In this document: positions 16,301 through 24,854 of the stretch, in pieces
How the letters are laid out: each line of letters opens with the position of its first letter
Position numbering within the stretch: position 1 is the stretch's first letter
Source: Candidatus Saccharimonadota bacterium
GTDB lineage: Bacteria; Patescibacteriota; Saccharimonadia; Saccharimonadales; Saccharimonadaceae
Reading direction: 5' to 3'
Assembly (NCBI GenBank): GCA_024699125.1
Contig: JAILQE010000006.1
Location: 1-64,000, forward strand
Length of the DNA: 64,000 nucleotides
Translations under genes and position numbers: made by a program
The notes under the pieces: generated by a model
Told to the model about the DNA's origin: nothing
The model's input: only the letters and a program-made list of their open reading frames with translations
Databases searched by the model: none

Positions 16301-18123
16301 AGAATTTCGTAATTTTTATCAATATTGGCCGCATTGTAAAGTGAAACGCCAGTATCAATATATGGCTCACTTACATAGCTGGTGTCGCCTTGGCGACATT
16401 CGTCACCGGCAATAATGCCATTGTAAGCATCAAACACACATGGACCGTTCACCGAGAAGACGATCGGATATTGCCTATCATACCAGTGCGCATAGACCGT
16501 AACCTCGCCGGCTGGCATACGATATGAACCGTCGATTTTTACGGTTTCATCTGTATCGGGAACTGTAGTGAACCAGCCCATAAAGTCCCAACCATCGCCG
16601 CGATTTGGTGTTGGTAAGGTGCTTTCATCGATTTCTTTATCATATTCAAATTCTTGGTCACTAATTGCCGGAGCGTTTTCGTAGTTGGCAATAAAATGCA
16701 TTGCGTATTTGTTTGCACTCCAGTGCGCATAGTAAACTTTGTCTTCCACGATTACGGTGTCGGCAGTAACTTGATCGCCGCCTTCTTGGGCGGTAAACCA
16801 ACCAACAAAGCTAAAGCCAGTGCGTTCATCTACTGCAGATGGCAGTTCACTGCCAATTGTGTCACCGTAGAGTTTGGTGCTAACCGTGATTTCATCTTGA
16901 CCATTAATAGTGCCGCCGTTGGCGTTAAACTTAATGGTTTGCACTCTACCTTCAAAGTGGGCAGTGTATTCGCGGGCGCCGGTGCTGCCTTTGGCGATGG
17001 TAACAACCATATTATTATCGCCAGTAAGACCAGTACCGCTCCAGCCGGTAAAGTTGTAGTGTTCTTTGGTTGGACTTCCTAAAGTGATTTGATCGCTTTC
17101 GATATTGTATGACGTAGTTGGGTCTTCAAATTCAGCACCTTCGAGGCCATAATAGCTAATTTCATAATTAATGGTTTTCCATTTTGCGTATAGTTCAACA
17201 TCAGCACCATCTACGGTCGTGAGGTTGCTTTGAGCTTCGCTTGCGTTGTAGTATGAACCGGTACCATCAGCGTTGGTGGTCCAGCCATCAAAGTCGTAGC
17301 CATTTCTTGTGAAGCTACTTGCGAGGTTGAGTGACTGATCGTACTCAGCGTCAAGTATTTCCATGTTGCCTTCGCCGCCGTTAGCGCGGAAAATTACGCG
17401 ATAACGGATTGGGCTAAAGTGCGCATAAATAGTAACGTCGCCAGAGGCTTTGTTGTGCTCATTGTATGGAGAATCATCTTCGTTGAACCAACCTTCAAAA
17501 CGGTAGCCGGTCTTGGTGAGTTGTGGCAAAGCACCGATTTCTTCGCCATCGGCTTTATAAAATTCGGTTTCTTCGACGCCTTCGCCGCCGTTTAGATCAA
17601 GTTTAATAGAATGCCAAATTGGTTCTGGCTGCGGTTCTGGCTCTGGATCTGGTTCCGGCTCAGGTTCTGGTTCTGGTTCAGGTTCTGGCTGTGGCTCAGG
17701 TTCTGGTTCTGGCTGTGGCGTCGGCTCAGGTTGTGGCTGTGGAGTCGGGGTAGGTGTAGGAGTTGGGGTTGGGGTTGGGGTTGGGGTTGAGGTTGGCTCC
17801 GGTTCCGGCTCAGGCTCTGGTTGTGGCGTCGGCTCAGGAGTTTTATTCACACATTTACCATCTTTTAGGATCTGGTTTTCTTTACAAGTTGGGGTTTCCG
17901 GCTCTTTCTCTGGTACTTTTTCACAGATATGCGTCAAAATTAAAAGCGGCGCCGCGATTAAAGTGATAATCAGCGCAATAATCCAAGCGCTAATTTTGCC
18001 AGCTTTGGCTTTTTTAATAATTAAAACGATGACTATAATAATAAGAATTATTAAAATTAGCCAACGCAAAATACCGATAAAATTATCGGCAGATACCAGA
18101 GATAATATATTACATTTTTGCAT
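13321..18123 (-). CDS. Giant surface protein: InlB repeats, Ig-like domain and C-terminal tyrosine phosphatase
   Basis: About 1600 residues. Two membrane segments near the N-terminus (about 15-35 and 45-65), a [14 protein letters not shown] module, then a Pro-Glu/Pro-Thr stalk (about 98-168). Next come several Listeria-Bacteroides (InlB B) repeats with YRFEGWF, YDFDGWT, YNFTGWS, FSFVGWF and WDFMGWF signatures (about 175-560), a lectin/LamG-like region (about 560-765), another InlB repeat, a Big_2-like Ig domain (about 835-910), and a region ending [12 protein letters not shown]. The last 220 residues are a Y_phosphatase3-type domain: [15 protein letters not shown], and the P-loop [10 protein letters not shown] near residue 1504. 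Start at 18123 because a promoter overlaps the upstream extension. Probably an adhesin presenting a phosphatase to the host cell (inference). Confidence 0.85.
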   Translation of the reverse strand: MQKCNILSLVSADNFIGILRWLILIILIIIVIVLIIKKAKAGKISAWIIALIITLIAAPLLILTHICEKVPEKEPETPTCKENQILKDGKCVNKTPEPTPQPEPEPEPEPTSTPTPTPTPTPTPTPTPQPQPEPTPQPEPEPEPQPEPEPEPEPEPEPDPEPEPQPEPIWHSIKLDLNGGEGVEETEFYKADGEEIGALPQLTKTGYRFEGWFNEDDSPYNEHNKASGDVTIYAHFSPIRYRVIFRANGGEGNMEILDAEYDQSLNLASSFTRNGYDFDGWTTNADGTGSYYNASEAQSNLTTVDGADVELYAKWKTINYEISYYGLEGAEFEDPTTSYNIESDQITLGSPTKEHYNFTGWSGTGLTGDNNMVVTIAKGSTGAREYTAHFEGRVQTIKFNANGGTINGQDEITVSTKLYGDTIGSELPSAVDERTGFSFVGWFTAQEGGDQVTADTVIVEDKVYYAHWSANKYAMHFIANYENAPAISDQEFEYDKEIDESTLPTPNRGDGWDFMGWFTTVPDTDETVKIDGSYRMPAGEVTVYAHWYDRQYPIVFSVNGPCVFDAYNGIIAGDECRQGDTSYVSEPYIDTGVSLYNAANIDKNYEILFTIDDYSASAQQPDPLYDDENKQQTFVSAKDTENKRAGLIVRRSGSDIEINYRKNDGQQNPIPKFDGATASGTTVRIVRKNDKIWYSLNGGTLALIQTLEDSNDDAFDITTWFGATPAKPDEPYQAVLDRGYKRALKGTLSNMQIRLGDDRESHYQVNLLGNGTTIAPSAYLIVIGESMTLPTPTRNNYSFTGWYIGDDGPFAGEITPTADISYTAHWVKNISSADVTNSNIELRLESVETEQINITNVNDYEPHAFASEDESIATVDENGLVTAVAEGTTTITITGALSETTKTVGITVHPADTYTVSFKDNNESTITTRTVTHGGTVENIPTAEDTGFTGWFTQKVGGTALKSSTIISGDVTYYKRVRDSFTCKRATASTIHTATCASEDGKGCKAAGYTGANNIITYGQVRGGVSDNVLTAGDAFDCDLNGDGNYTDRFYYLTTYDNYAALIYSNNYETDHVDNTTNHNYGSNNQEGPTTAVEYLPASSSWTNLDLYSIPHVIVSQSGMPIANGLPTSAFGYEGKAARLVTAQDLYRACDVQASTSATAGEIPNRCAFLFENTNFETTGLRSNYWAETPVSSNKNVFRVDAQSRYIGNIAVSANKLSAIRPVIEVPVSLLDLSTVYNTYESSDEIVEHTVSSPAAENYLANVQTWNTDKNALLTALKQNFDNNECSITTNNPNVDNNFEYKYGASGTVACDGSVPYDTGLTDAMRVFLVDESTRNVIEEVSYTKSDSGLLYNLIPGQTYRWEKSDDSSVYGYVKAKSTNNRRFITAGPTRNIRDLGGIPTTDGRTIKYGRLMRGEHFNGISATVTDLTNLGFNKEYDLREQNAINPPASRLQLFTHDQVIHYEFSYHEGDELNDSSDYSKTRKAVKDIMTDIADTENPKNIYFHCSAGSDRAGTVAYLLEGLLGVDDETRYEDYELTSLSGRSDRTRYYEKKGNDTNKFTHMMTYLSTKEQIYEWFMAGSTDQAADEALITAFKNAVLE

Positions 18124-18145
18124 TTTTGTATGAGCCTTTTCAGGA

Positions 18146-18174
18146 ATTGTAGCACCTTTATCTAAAAAGCGCAA
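18146..18174 (-). promoter_or_regulatory. Promoter of the giant surface-protein gene
   Basis: TTGCGC (18169-18174) and TACAAT (18146-18151) separated by 17 bases, minus strand; start near 18139 and a roughly 16-nt leader before the ATG at 18123. This excludes the longer TTG-initiated reading that begins within the -35. Confidence 0.65.
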
Positions 18175-18182
18175 GCATTATA

Positions 18183-19112
18183 CTAAATTTCAAACCAGTC
18201 CGCTAGTTTGTAGCCAGCGCCAATAACGCTCGCCGCAGCAAGGTGCGGGTTGAAATTCTTGAATTGTGGATGAGTGTGCAAAAACGCTTCGGCGGCAAAA
18301 TGCATTTTTTCAAGTTTTTTTGCGGTAATCGCTTCGAACGGCTGGCCGTGAGTGGCGGATTTGCGGTATTTTACTTCGGTAAAATAAATGTCGTTTTTAA
18401 TAATCGAAATTACATCGATTTCGTAATATTTGGTTTTGAAGTTGCGCGTTAAAATTTGGTGGCCTTGGTCCTCTAAGTAATCTGCCACAATTCCCTCGGC
18501 TTTGCAGCCGATTTTAGTGGTATTTTTGGCTGGAACTTTTTTAACTGGGCCAAACGAAAAACGGTGTTCTGGGCAAGGGCCAAACTTGGCGAGTGCTGCT
18601 TGATGTGCAGCAGTGCCGTAGCCTACGTGCTTTTCGAATCCGTATTCTGGGTATTCGTTGGCGAGCTCATACATGTAGTGATCACGCGCAACCTTAGCGA
18701 TAATTGAGGCGGCAGAGACTTCCTTTACGAGAAAATCGGCCTTAGGAAGAATCGAAACGTAGGGTGCAAGTTTGGTGCCGACTAGAAAATTATTGGTACC
18801 ATCGATAATAATTTCGGTGAACAGCACGTGCTGAGTCTGCACGGCGATAACGGCGCGACGCGTGGCGAGTTTTAGAGCATTCGATAAGCCAATCTCGTCT
18901 AGCTCACGGCTAGAAACCCAGCCAAGGCCGGTGGCGGCGGCTTCTTTTAAAATAATTTCGTTCAAGGCTTCGCGTTTTTTTGCGGTGAGTTTTTTGGAAT
19001 CGGTGAGTTCATCTACCCAGGATGGTTTTTGATCCGGCAAAATTACTGCGCCAATCACGAGCGGGCCCGCCCACGGACCGCGACCAACTTCATCTATCCC
19101 AAGAATTGCCAT
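18183..19112 (-). CDS. rnhB: RNase HII fused to a YraN/UPF0102 endonuclease-like domain
   Basis: 309 residues in two domains. Residues 1-195 are RNase HII: GIDEVGRGPWAGP (Asp7, Glu8), IIIDGTN (Asp104), an Asp at 126 and SAASIIAKVARD, so the DEDD metal site is complete. Residues 200-309 are UPF0102/YraN: GCKAEGIVADYLEDQG, then YYEIDVI and FTEVKYR giving a D...E-x-K restriction-endonuclease-like core (Asp233, Glu246, Lys248). rnhB and yraN are neighbours in many genomes; here they are one polypeptide, which could couple ribonucleotide removal to a second nicking activity. Leaderless-like GATAAT lies eight bases before the ATG. Confidence 0.93.
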   Translation of the reverse strand: MAILGIDEVGRGPWAGPLVIGAVILPDQKPSWVDELTDSKKLTAKKREALNEIILKEAAATGLGWVSSRELDEIGLSNALKLATRRAVIAVQTQHVLFTEIIIDGTNNFLVGTKLAPYVSILPKADFLVKEVSAASIIAKVARDHYMYELANEYPEYGFEKHVGYGTAAHQAALAKFGPCPEHRFSFGPVKKVPAKNTTKIGCKAEGIVADYLEDQGHQILTRNFKTKYYEIDVISIIKNDIYFTEVKYRKSATHGQPFEAITAKKLEKMHFAAEAFLHTHPQFKNFNPHLAAASVIGAGYKLADWFEI

Positions 19113-19136
19113 AGTTTTAGATTATCACAGGGACAC

Positions 19137-19162
19137 AAAAATACCAACCTTGCGGTTGGTAT
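19137..19162 (-). terminator. Terminator after rplS
   Basis: ATACCAACC (19141-19149) / GGTTGGTAT (19154-19162), 4-base loop; the A-run at 19137-19140 becomes the U-tract on the minus strand. Confidence 0.85.
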
Positions 19163-19178
19163 TTTAAAGGCGAATTAA

Positions 19179-19670
19179 TTATTCAGCGGCTGGAGTTTCT
19201 TCGACTGGAGCTTCAGCTTCAGCTTTAACTTCTTCAGCTGGAGCAGCTTCTTCTGCTTTGACTTCTTCAGCTGGAGCTTCTTCTTCGGCTACGGAGATGT
19301 CGTTAGCGGCAGCGCGGTCGAAATCTTTGCCAGCGAGGCGGGCAGATTTACCAGAGCGAGCGCGGAGGTAGCCCAAGTTGTTGCGGCGAACCTTAGAGCG
19401 CTTGGTGATTTCGATTTTCTCTACGAGTGGGCTGTGAAGAAGGAAGGATTTCTCAACGCCAACACCAGAGGTAACCTTGCGGACTACGATGCGAGCGGTG
19501 TGAGATTCTTTGCGATCAACACGGATAACAACACCTTCAAAAACCTGCAAACGGAATTTTTCACCTTCTTTAATTTTTTGGGTGACTTTAACGGTATCAC
19601 CAGAACGGACGTCAACAACAGCTTTCTTCTTTTGGGCGTCACCGATTTGTTTTAAAATTGAAAAACTCAT
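19179..19670 (-). CDS. rplS: Ribosomal protein bL19 with acidic tail
   Basis: 163 residues. The first 115 match L19: FRSGDTVKV-like start (VRSGDTVKVTQKIKEG), FEGVVIR, GVGVEKSFLLHSP, IEITKRSKVRRNNLGYLR. An additional tail of about 45 residues is almost only Ala, Glu, Pro and Val (EEAPAEEVKAEE repeats). L19 sits at the 30S-50S interface. The tail is unusual for the family and resembles that on bL25 in this window. The gene stands alone between its terminator and ruvA. Confidence 0.95.
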   Translation of the reverse strand: MSFSILKQIGDAQKKKAVVDVRSGDTVKVTQKIKEGEKFRLQVFEGVVIRVDRKESHTARIVVRKVTSGVGVEKSFLLHSPLVEKIEITKRSKVRRNNLGYLRARSGKSARLAGKDFDRAAANDISVAEEEAPAEEVKAEEAAPAEEVKAEAEAPVEETPAAE

Positions 19671-19720
19671 AATTTAACCTTTAATATTAGACAATTACCC
19701 GTTATTTTAACACAGTTGAA

Positions 19721-20290
19721 TTATTTTTTCAAGGCTAATTTGATTCTTTCTTCGGTAGAAATTGCCTTGTCGATGCCATCAAGCGCCGCGGTGGCCTCTT
19801 TGAGTGGGAATCCGAGGGCGATGAGGGCGTCTAATGCCTCGTCATCGGCCGTATTAACAGGGGTGGTGACGGTGGTGCCGTAGTGGGATGGAATACCAAC
19901 CTTGTCGCGGAGGTCTACAATCACGCGTTCAGCGGATTTTTTTCCTACACCGCTGGCTTTGGCCACAAATGCGGCATCGGCATTAGCGATGGCGTTGCGA
20001 ACTTCTTCTGGGGCGGCGAGGCTAAGGATCGCCATGGCGGCCTTCGGACCAATTCCCTGCACAGAAATTAGGAGCTCGAAGAGTTTTTTGGCGGCTAAAC
20101 TAGAGAAGCCGTAGAGTTCTTCGGAGTTTTCGCGGATAGAATGATAGGTGTAGAATTTGATTTCGTCACCGAGGTTGATGTTTTCAAAATCGAGCGCGGT
20201 GAGGGCGATTTCGTAACCCACGCCGTGGACGTCGACAATCACGGAGTTTAAGAATTTTTCGGCCACTTGGCCCTTGATGTGAGCAATCAT
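19721..20290 (-). CDS. ruvA: Holliday junction DNA helicase subunit RuvA
   Basis: 189 residues. The N-terminal OB fold (MIAHIKGQVAEKF, VHGVGYEIAL), the two helix-hairpin-helix elements (ISVQGIGPKAAMAILS and KASGVGKKSAERVIVDL), and the flexible linker plus C-terminal domain III (DEALDALIALGF) are present. RuvA holds four-way junctions for RuvB. The start is the ATG at 20290, six bases after TATAAT (20297-20302), so the mRNA is likely leaderless. ruvC lies 1.9 kb upstream on the same strand, separated by two surface-type genes; ruvB is not in the window. Confidence 0.95.
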   Translation of the reverse strand: MIAHIKGQVAEKFLNSVIVDVHGVGYEIALTALDFENINLGDEIKFYTYHSIRENSEELYGFSSLAAKKLFELLISVQGIGPKAAMAILSLAAPEEVRNAIANADAAFVAKASGVGKKSAERVIVDLRDKVGIPSHYGTTVTTPVNTADDEALDALIALGFPLKEATAALDGIDKAISTEERIKLALKK

Positions 20291-20306
20291 ATATATATTA
20301 TACATC

Positions 20307-20331
20307 AAAAAACCTCCTCTTTTTGAGGAGG
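20307..20331 (-). terminator. Terminator upstream of ruvA
   Basis: CCTCCTC (20313-20319) / GAGGAGG (20325-20331) with a 5-base loop; A-run 20307-20312 forms the U-tract on the minus strand. It ends the gene at 20344 and shows that ruvA needs its own promoter. Confidence 0.85.
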
Positions 20332-20343
20332 CTTTTTGGCGAA

Positions 20344-21423
20344 TTATTCGCAGGTAACTACGTTCATGAATTCAACACAGTCATGGCTGTCCGAATTGTA
20401 GTTTCTTTCGTTTGCGTTCTTGATTGCATCGTATAGCTTACTAAATGCAGATGACATAGCATCACCAGTTGGGACTTCAAGCGGATAAATAACTATTGAA
20501 CTTGGCAAACTTTCTTTTACATATTTTCCAAATTCATTATCCTTATAATTTGTATAGTCTTGGTAAACTGTTTCATGATCATCGGTATTGTGACACACGT
20601 ACCCGCCAGCTTTCGTAGCAAGATAGGAAGCCTGACCTTTATCTCTCAGTGTTTTAGCCATAGTAACCCACGTCTCGCCGAACGATGCTAAGGTTTCATT
20701 TTTGGACTCTACTAGTGGTGCTGCTAGTGCTTCGATTTGATCGTCTGAGCTAATTGGGCTATCGCAGCCAAGACATCCACAGAAGAATGTAAAACCTTTT
20801 GCCCCGCCCTTGGTGTTGACCAAGAAGGCATGAAGCTCTTGATAAACGGCTAGTTTCTCATCGAGCCCTTCGCCAAAGGCTACTGTTTTGTCATATTCTT
20901 TTTTGAAGGCATCGTACTTTTCTTTGATATCTTTATCCTTAGTTACACCATCGGTTTCACCAAGAGCAGTGATAGATGAGCCAATAGTATCATCAACTTC
21001 GGTTTTGCATCCTTTGACATACTTATCGTACTCTTCTTTCGATACGCTGTTATATGACTCCGCATACTTAACCACCTTTTGGCAGTTAGTTTTGTCTGAA
21101 ACTTCTTCTACGAGTTCTTTGACGTCTTTAGCTTTACGATAGGCGGATGTGTAATCAATCTTGTTAAGCATTGGGATAAGGAATGCTGCAGTGACACCGC
21201 CAGCGATGGCGATGAGCAAGATTACGATTACAATCACGAGGCCTGCTTTGGATTTTTTCTGAGCTGGTTCAGCGGCTGGTGCGGCAGCTGGGGCAGCTAC
21301 TGGAGCTGGCTCGGTTACCGGGGCGGCTGGAGCTGCTGGTGCTGGCTCGGCCGGAGCCGGCGCAGGGGCTGGGGCTGCTGGAGCAACTGGCTCAGCTGGG
21401 GTAATTGGGTTTTGTTCGTCCAT
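20344..21423 (-). CDS. Ala/Pro-rich single-pass membrane protein with cysteine-containing exported domain
   Basis: 359 residues. The first 55 are an Ala-Pro-rich cytoplasmic segment, followed by one membrane helix (about 60-84, GLVIVIVILLIAIAGG) and an exported helical domain of about 270 residues with an NCQKVVKYAESY segment, a FFCGCLGCDS cysteine cluster and a final DCVEFMNVVTCE. No family recognised. AAGGAG precedes the ATG; the stop of the upstream DUF5684-type gene is 11 bases away, so both are in one operon. The shared low-complexity Ala-Pro region may mediate contact between the two proteins. Confidence 0.6.
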   Translation of the reverse strand: MDEQNPITPAEPVAPAAPAPAPAPAEPAPAAPAAPVTEPAPVAAPAAAPAAEPAQKKSKAGLVIVIVILLIAIAGGVTAAFLIPMLNKIDYTSAYRKAKDVKELVEEVSDKTNCQKVVKYAESYNSVSKEEYDKYVKGCKTEVDDTIGSSITALGETDGVTKDKDIKEKYDAFKKEYDKTVAFGEGLDEKLAVYQELHAFLVNTKGGAKGFTFFCGCLGCDSPISSDDQIEALAAPLVESKNETLASFGETWVTMAKTLRDKGQASYLATKAGGYVCHNTDDHETVYQDYTNYKDNEFGKYVKESLPSSIVIYPLEVPTGDAMSSAFSKLYDAIKNANERNYNSDSHDCVEFMNVVTCE

Positions 21424-21434
21424 TTATTATCTCC

Positions 21435-22169
21435 TTATTGTGCTGGGGTAGCTGGACCAGCTGGATTAATTGGGTTAATTGGTGCGGTTGGCTCGGCTGG
21501 AGCGGCAGGAGCGGCTGGTTGAATTGGGGCAGCTGGAGCAGCTGGAGCAGGTGCCGGGGCTACCGGTGCTGGTGCAGGAGCTGGTGCAGCAGGAGCCGCA
21601 GGTGCGACTGGGGCTGGAGCAGCGGCTGGGGCAGCTGGTTGGGCTGGAGCTACTGGTGCAGCTGGCTGAGCAGGAGCTACAGGTGCAGCTGGCTGGGCTG
21701 GAGCGGCTGGGTTAGCAGCAATGTTTTGCATGGCTTCGGCAACCATGGCGTCTTCATCTTGGAAAACACGTTTTTTGTCGAAGGCAAGGATTGGGTAGCC
21801 TACGACCGGAAGGAGGAAAAGAAGAATCCAGAAGCCGTCGTCTGAGCCGAATTTTTCAGCGAGACCACGCGCAACTTTGTAGAGTACAAAGAGGTTGGCG
21901 ATTGGGAGGAAGAACAAGGCGACATACCAGGTTGGTAGTTCCACAATTTCCATCATAACAATCAAGTTGTAGATTGGGACGATAGCCTCCCAACCATTTT
22001 TACCGGCTTTTTTATAGATGATCCACATGCACGCTATGAGAAAAGCGGCAACGGCAAGGCTAAATAGCATCGTTGGTAAGATAGCTGTCCAAACTGTTTC
22101 AGCGACAGCAGCCCCTAAGACAGCATCGACTGCCTTGTCATAATCATAATATGAATATGCGGCGAACAT
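21435..22169 (-). CDS. DUF5684-like membrane protein with Ala/Pro-rich tail
   Basis: 244 residues. Four hydrophobic segments in the first 130 residues: AILPTMLFSLAVAAFLIACMW, then GKNGWEAIVPIYNLIVMMEIV, YVALFFLPIANLFVLYKVA and WILLFLLPVVGYPILAF; the 'GW.AIVPIYN' and 'YPILAF' signatures are those of DUF5684. The last 110 residues are nearly all Ala, Pro and Gln in short repeats (PAQPAAPVA units), likely an extended cytoplasmic or surface stalk. TATAAT near 22205 and an AAAGGA Shine-Dalgarno give a leadered transcript. Function unknown. Confidence 0.7.
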   Translation of the reverse strand: MFAAYSYYDYDKAVDAVLGAAVAETVWTAILPTMLFSLAVAAFLIACMWIIYKKAGKNGWEAIVPIYNLIVMMEIVELPTWYVALFFLPIANLFVLYKVARGLAEKFGSDDGFWILLFLLPVVGYPILAFDKKRVFQDEDAMVAEAMQNIAANPAAPAQPAAPVAPAQPAAPVAPAQPAAPAAAPAPVAPAAPAAPAPAPAPVAPAPAPAAPAAPIQPAAPAAPAEPTAPINPINPAGPATPAQ

Positions 22170-22224
22170 TTTTTCCTTTCATTAAAAATAATTAATATAG
22201 TTTGATTATAGCATAAGCTGTTTA

Positions 22225-22698
22225 TTATTCTGCAAGATTTACGCGCATCATTAGAGAGTGCGTGATGGCGGCAGCGAGGGCGTCGGCAGCGTCGTCTGGT
22301 TTTGGACGGGTGCCGAGATTTAGATGGAGCTTGACCATGTCTTGGACCTGACCTTTTTTGGCGGAGCCGTAGCCGGTTAAAGTCTTTTTGATTTCGTTTG
22401 GCGTGTATTCAAAAACTGGCACGTTGTGCTGCTCGGCCACGAGCAAAACGATGCCGCGAGCTTCGGCCACGGAAATGCCGGTGGTGATATTTTTGCTAAA
22501 GAAGAGCTTTTCAACAGAGATTACGTCTGGCTTGGAGGTCTCCACGATTTCGGTAAGGCCTTCGTAGAGTTCTTTGAGGCGGGCCGGGAGCGGTGCGCCA
22601 ATCACCGTGGTGACGACACCAAAATCTAGAGCTTGGTCGTTTTCGACGAGGCCAAAACCGCAGATGCCGATACCTGGATCGATGCCGAGAATTTTCAT
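22225..22698 (-). CDS. ruvC: Crossover junction endodeoxyribonuclease RuvC
   Basis: 157 residues. GIDPGIGICGFG carries the first catalytic Asp (Asp7), SVEKLFF the Glu near 66, and PDDAADALAAAITH the two final Asps, completing the RNase-H-like active site. RuvC resolves Holliday junctions together with RuvAB. The ATG overlaps the radA stop by four bases, so radA and ruvC are translationally coupled, putting two recombination proteins in one unit. Confidence 0.96.
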   Translation of the reverse strand: MKILGIDPGIGICGFGLVENDQALDFGVVTTVIGAPLPARLKELYEGLTEIVETSKPDVISVEKLFFSKNITTGISVAEARGIVLLVAEQHNVPVFEYTPNEIKKTLTGYGSAKKGQVQDMVKLHLNLGTRPKPDDAADALAAAITHSLMMRVNLAE

Positions 22699-24038
22699 TT
22701 GACGTATTTGATTAGGGTTTCGCGGAGGTCTTTGACTGGAATAACGAATGAGTCTTTGGCTTTGCTTGGAGCGATGGCGTGAGTGAAGCCGAGCTTTTTG
22801 GCTTCGGCGATGCGCTGGTCGGCGCGGAAGGCGGAGCGGATTTCACCACCGAGGCCAACTTCGCCAAACACTACATAATTATCATCGAGTTTGCGGCCGG
22901 CCACAGCGCTCGCGATGGCAAGACACACAGCGAGGTCGGCGGCGGAATCATTGATTTTGAGGCCACCAACCACGTTGATAAAGATGTCTTTATCGCTGAG
23001 TTTGAGCTTGGTGCGGCGTTCGATCACAGCAATTAAAAGATTTAGACGATTCAAATCAAAACCAGACGCGGTGCGTTTTGGATAGCCGAAATTGCTTGGT
23101 GTAGCAAGAGCTTGAATCTCGACTAAAATTGGACGATTCCCCTCCATGGTGGCGAGAATAATCGAACCGTCGGTGTTCTGGCGCTCAGCGAGGAGCGCGG
23201 CGGAAGGGTTTTCGACTTCTTTCAAGCCTTTTTCATTCATTTCAAAAATTGCGACTTCGTTGGTGCCACCGAAACGGTTTTTGACGGCGCGCACAGTCTT
23301 GAAGCCGCCGTAGCGATCACCTTCAAAATTCAAAACTACATCCACTAGATGCTCGAGAGTTTTTGGCCCGGCTAACGTGCCTTCCTTAGTGACATGACCC
23401 ACAATCACCACGGCGGTATCAGTGAGTTTGGCGGCGCGAATTAGCAAATTGCCGCAGTTGGTAACCTGTGAAACGGTGCCCGGCGCGGAAGAAATTTCGT
23501 TCATGGTGAGGGTCTGGATGGAATCGACGATTACGAAATCGAATTCGCCGGACTCGATAGTTTTGGCAATATCATTACCACTGGTGCTGCTCGCAAAGTT
23601 GAGATTATCGGAGCTAGCGCCCAGGCGCTCGGCGCGGAGTTTAATTTGGCCGGCCGATTCCTCGCCCGAAACGTAGAGGACCTTTTTCTTTTTGGCGATT
23701 TCGGCACAGATTTGCATGAGGAGCGTAGACTTACCAATGCCCGGCTGGCCAGCAAGTAGATTCACGGAGCCCTGCAAAAAGCCACCACCAAGCACGGTGT
23801 TTAGATCTTTAAAATTGGTCTTTAGGCGCTCTTTGGCGTCGGACGGAGTGACAGAATTTAGCTTTACGTAGTCGAGTTTTTTGCCGGAAACCTGGCCTTT
23901 ACTGATGGCGGCCTTAGCCTCGGGCTCAATTACCTGCTCCACCAAAGAATTCCAAGACTCGCAATTAGAACATTGGCCGACCCACTTGGCATAAGTGGCG
24001 CCACATTGTTGACAGACAAAGTTGGTAGTCTTTTTCAT
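22695..24038 (-). CDS. radA: DNA repair protein RadA
   Basis: 447 residues. N-terminal four-cysteine zinc finger (CQQCGATY...CSNCESW), Walker A GQPGIGKST, Walker B-type VIVDSIQTL, the RadA-specific KNRFG motif, and a C-terminal Lon-like domain with GGLKINDSAADLAVCLAIAS. RadA promotes branch migration in recombination. It is full length. A GAGGT Shine-Dalgarno precedes the ATG. The upstream terminator at 24069 isolates it from the gene at 24106. Confidence 0.96.
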   Translation of the reverse strand: MKKTTNFVCQQCGATYAKWVGQCSNCESWNSLVEQVIEPEAKAAISKGQVSGKKLDYVKLNSVTPSDAKERLKTNFKDLNTVLGGGFLQGSVNLLAGQPGIGKSTLLMQICAEIAKKKKVLYVSGEESAGQIKLRAERLGASSDNLNFASSTSGNDIAKTIESGEFDFVIVDSIQTLTMNEISSAPGTVSQVTNCGNLLIRAAKLTDTAVVIVGHVTKEGTLAGPKTLEHLVDVVLNFEGDRYGGFKTVRAVKNRFGGTNEVAIFEMNEKGLKEVENPSAALLAERQNTDGSIILATMEGNRPILVEIQALATPSNFGYPKRTASGFDLNRLNLLIAVIERRTKLKLSDKDIFINVVGGLKINDSAADLAVCLAIASAVAGRKLDDNYVVFGEVGLGGEIRSAFRADQRIAEAKKLGFTHAIAPSKAKDSFVIPVKDLRETLIKYVK

Positions 24039-24061
24039 ACCTCTATTTTTATCTTTATTGC

Positions 24062-24092
24062 AAAAAAATGCAACCCCTTTGACGAGGTTGCA
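24062..24092 (-). terminator. Terminator after the gene at 24106
   Basis: TGCAACC (24069-24075) / GGTTGCA (24086-24092) with a 10-base loop; the seven As at 24062-24068 are the U-tract on the minus strand. Confidence 0.82.
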
Positions 24093-24105
24093 CTAGGCTT
24101 TTTAA

Positions 24106-24483
24106 TTATTGGCGAATGTAGACGGTGTCTGAGCCGAAGCTGTCGACTACGATAAGTTTTTTGCCGTCATCTTCGAGGCGATAGTTGAGAGTCATGCTAG
24201 AAGTGACGCCTTCGTATTGAATGGTAATGGAATCGCCGTTATCGGTGTAGGTGAATGGTTGATCCGGAATGTCAAAGGCATCGGTGCCATAGCCACCTTC
24301 GGTTTCGCTGGTGAAGTTGTAGTACCAGCTACCATATTCAGATTTCCATTTACCAACGAGCTTGCCTTTGTTGCCGCCAAGGATAAAGATGAGGGCAACG
24401 ACGACGCCGATTACTACGACTGCAGCAGCGGCGATGATGGCAATCAAACCACCATTTGATTTCTTTTCTTTTGCTTTTTCCAC
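24106..24483 (-). CDS. Membrane-anchored small beta-rich protein (lipocalin/DUF5640-like)
   Basis: 125 residues: a lysine-rich start, one membrane helix (about 12-36), then GKLVGKWKSEYGSWYYNF and a run of short beta strands ending LIVVDSFGSDTVYIRQ. The 'G.W' followed by beta strands pattern is that of lipocalin-like DUF5640 domains often found on exported proteins. The initiator is GTG, chosen because AAAGGAG lies eight bases before it and TATAAT (24507-24512) further up. Function unknown. Confidence 0.6.
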   Translation of the reverse strand: MEKAKEKKSNGGLIAIIAAAAVVVIGVVVALIFILGGNKGKLVGKWKSEYGSWYYNFTSETEGGYGTDAFDIPDQPFTYTDNGDSITIQYEGVTSSMTLNYRLEDDGKKLIVVDSFGSDTVYIRQ

Positions 24484-24521
24484 TTTATTTCTCCTTTATT
24501 ATTAATATTATATCACTTATG

Positions 24522-24854
24522 CTATTTTTTCGGGGCGGTAATGTTAGCCGGGCGGCCGTAGTCTGGCAAAATGATTTTGACTTGCTCGCCGTGATGGTTT
24601 CTTAGCGGAATGTTTAGCTCGGACGCGAGCGTGTTTACCACGGCAGCGCCGATGCGAAGGCCGGTAAACGAGCCTGGGCCAGACATAAAGGTAATTTCGG
24701 TTAAATCTTGCCATGTGGCGCCGTTTTCGGCGAGTTTGTCGCGGATGAAACCGTGCAACTGCTCGGCTAGATCGCGACCGGATTCCCATTCATAGGTTTT
24801 GTCATCGAGTTTCAAAATCGTGACCGGGCTTGAAGTGTCTAGATACATTTTCAT
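24522..24854 (-). CDS. tsaB: Minimal TsaB (tRNA t6A synthesis), N-terminal lobe only
   Basis: 110 residues, half the usual length. The N-terminal actin-like lobe is present: MYLDTSSPVTILKLDD, LTEITFMSGPGSFTGLRIGAAVVNTLA and IPLRNH. The C-terminal lobe is missing and the frame stops cleanly after a PAN..APKK tail, with no sign of a downstream remnant. TsaB scaffolds TsaD for N6-threonylcarbamoyl-adenosine formation; the retained lobe carries the dimer surface. It overlaps tsaE by four bases, a usual pairing. Confidence 0.85.
   Translation of the reverse strand: MKMYLDTSSPVTILKLDDKTYEWESGRDLAEQLHGFIRDKLAENGATWQDLTEITFMSGPGSFTGLRIGAAVVNTLASELNIPLRNHHGEQVKIILPDYGRPANITAPKK

Noticed and set aside
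21405-21845. Trp/Ser/Gly-rich plus-strand open frame
   Set aside because: Shadow of the Ala-Pro-rich coding region of the DUF5684-like gene.
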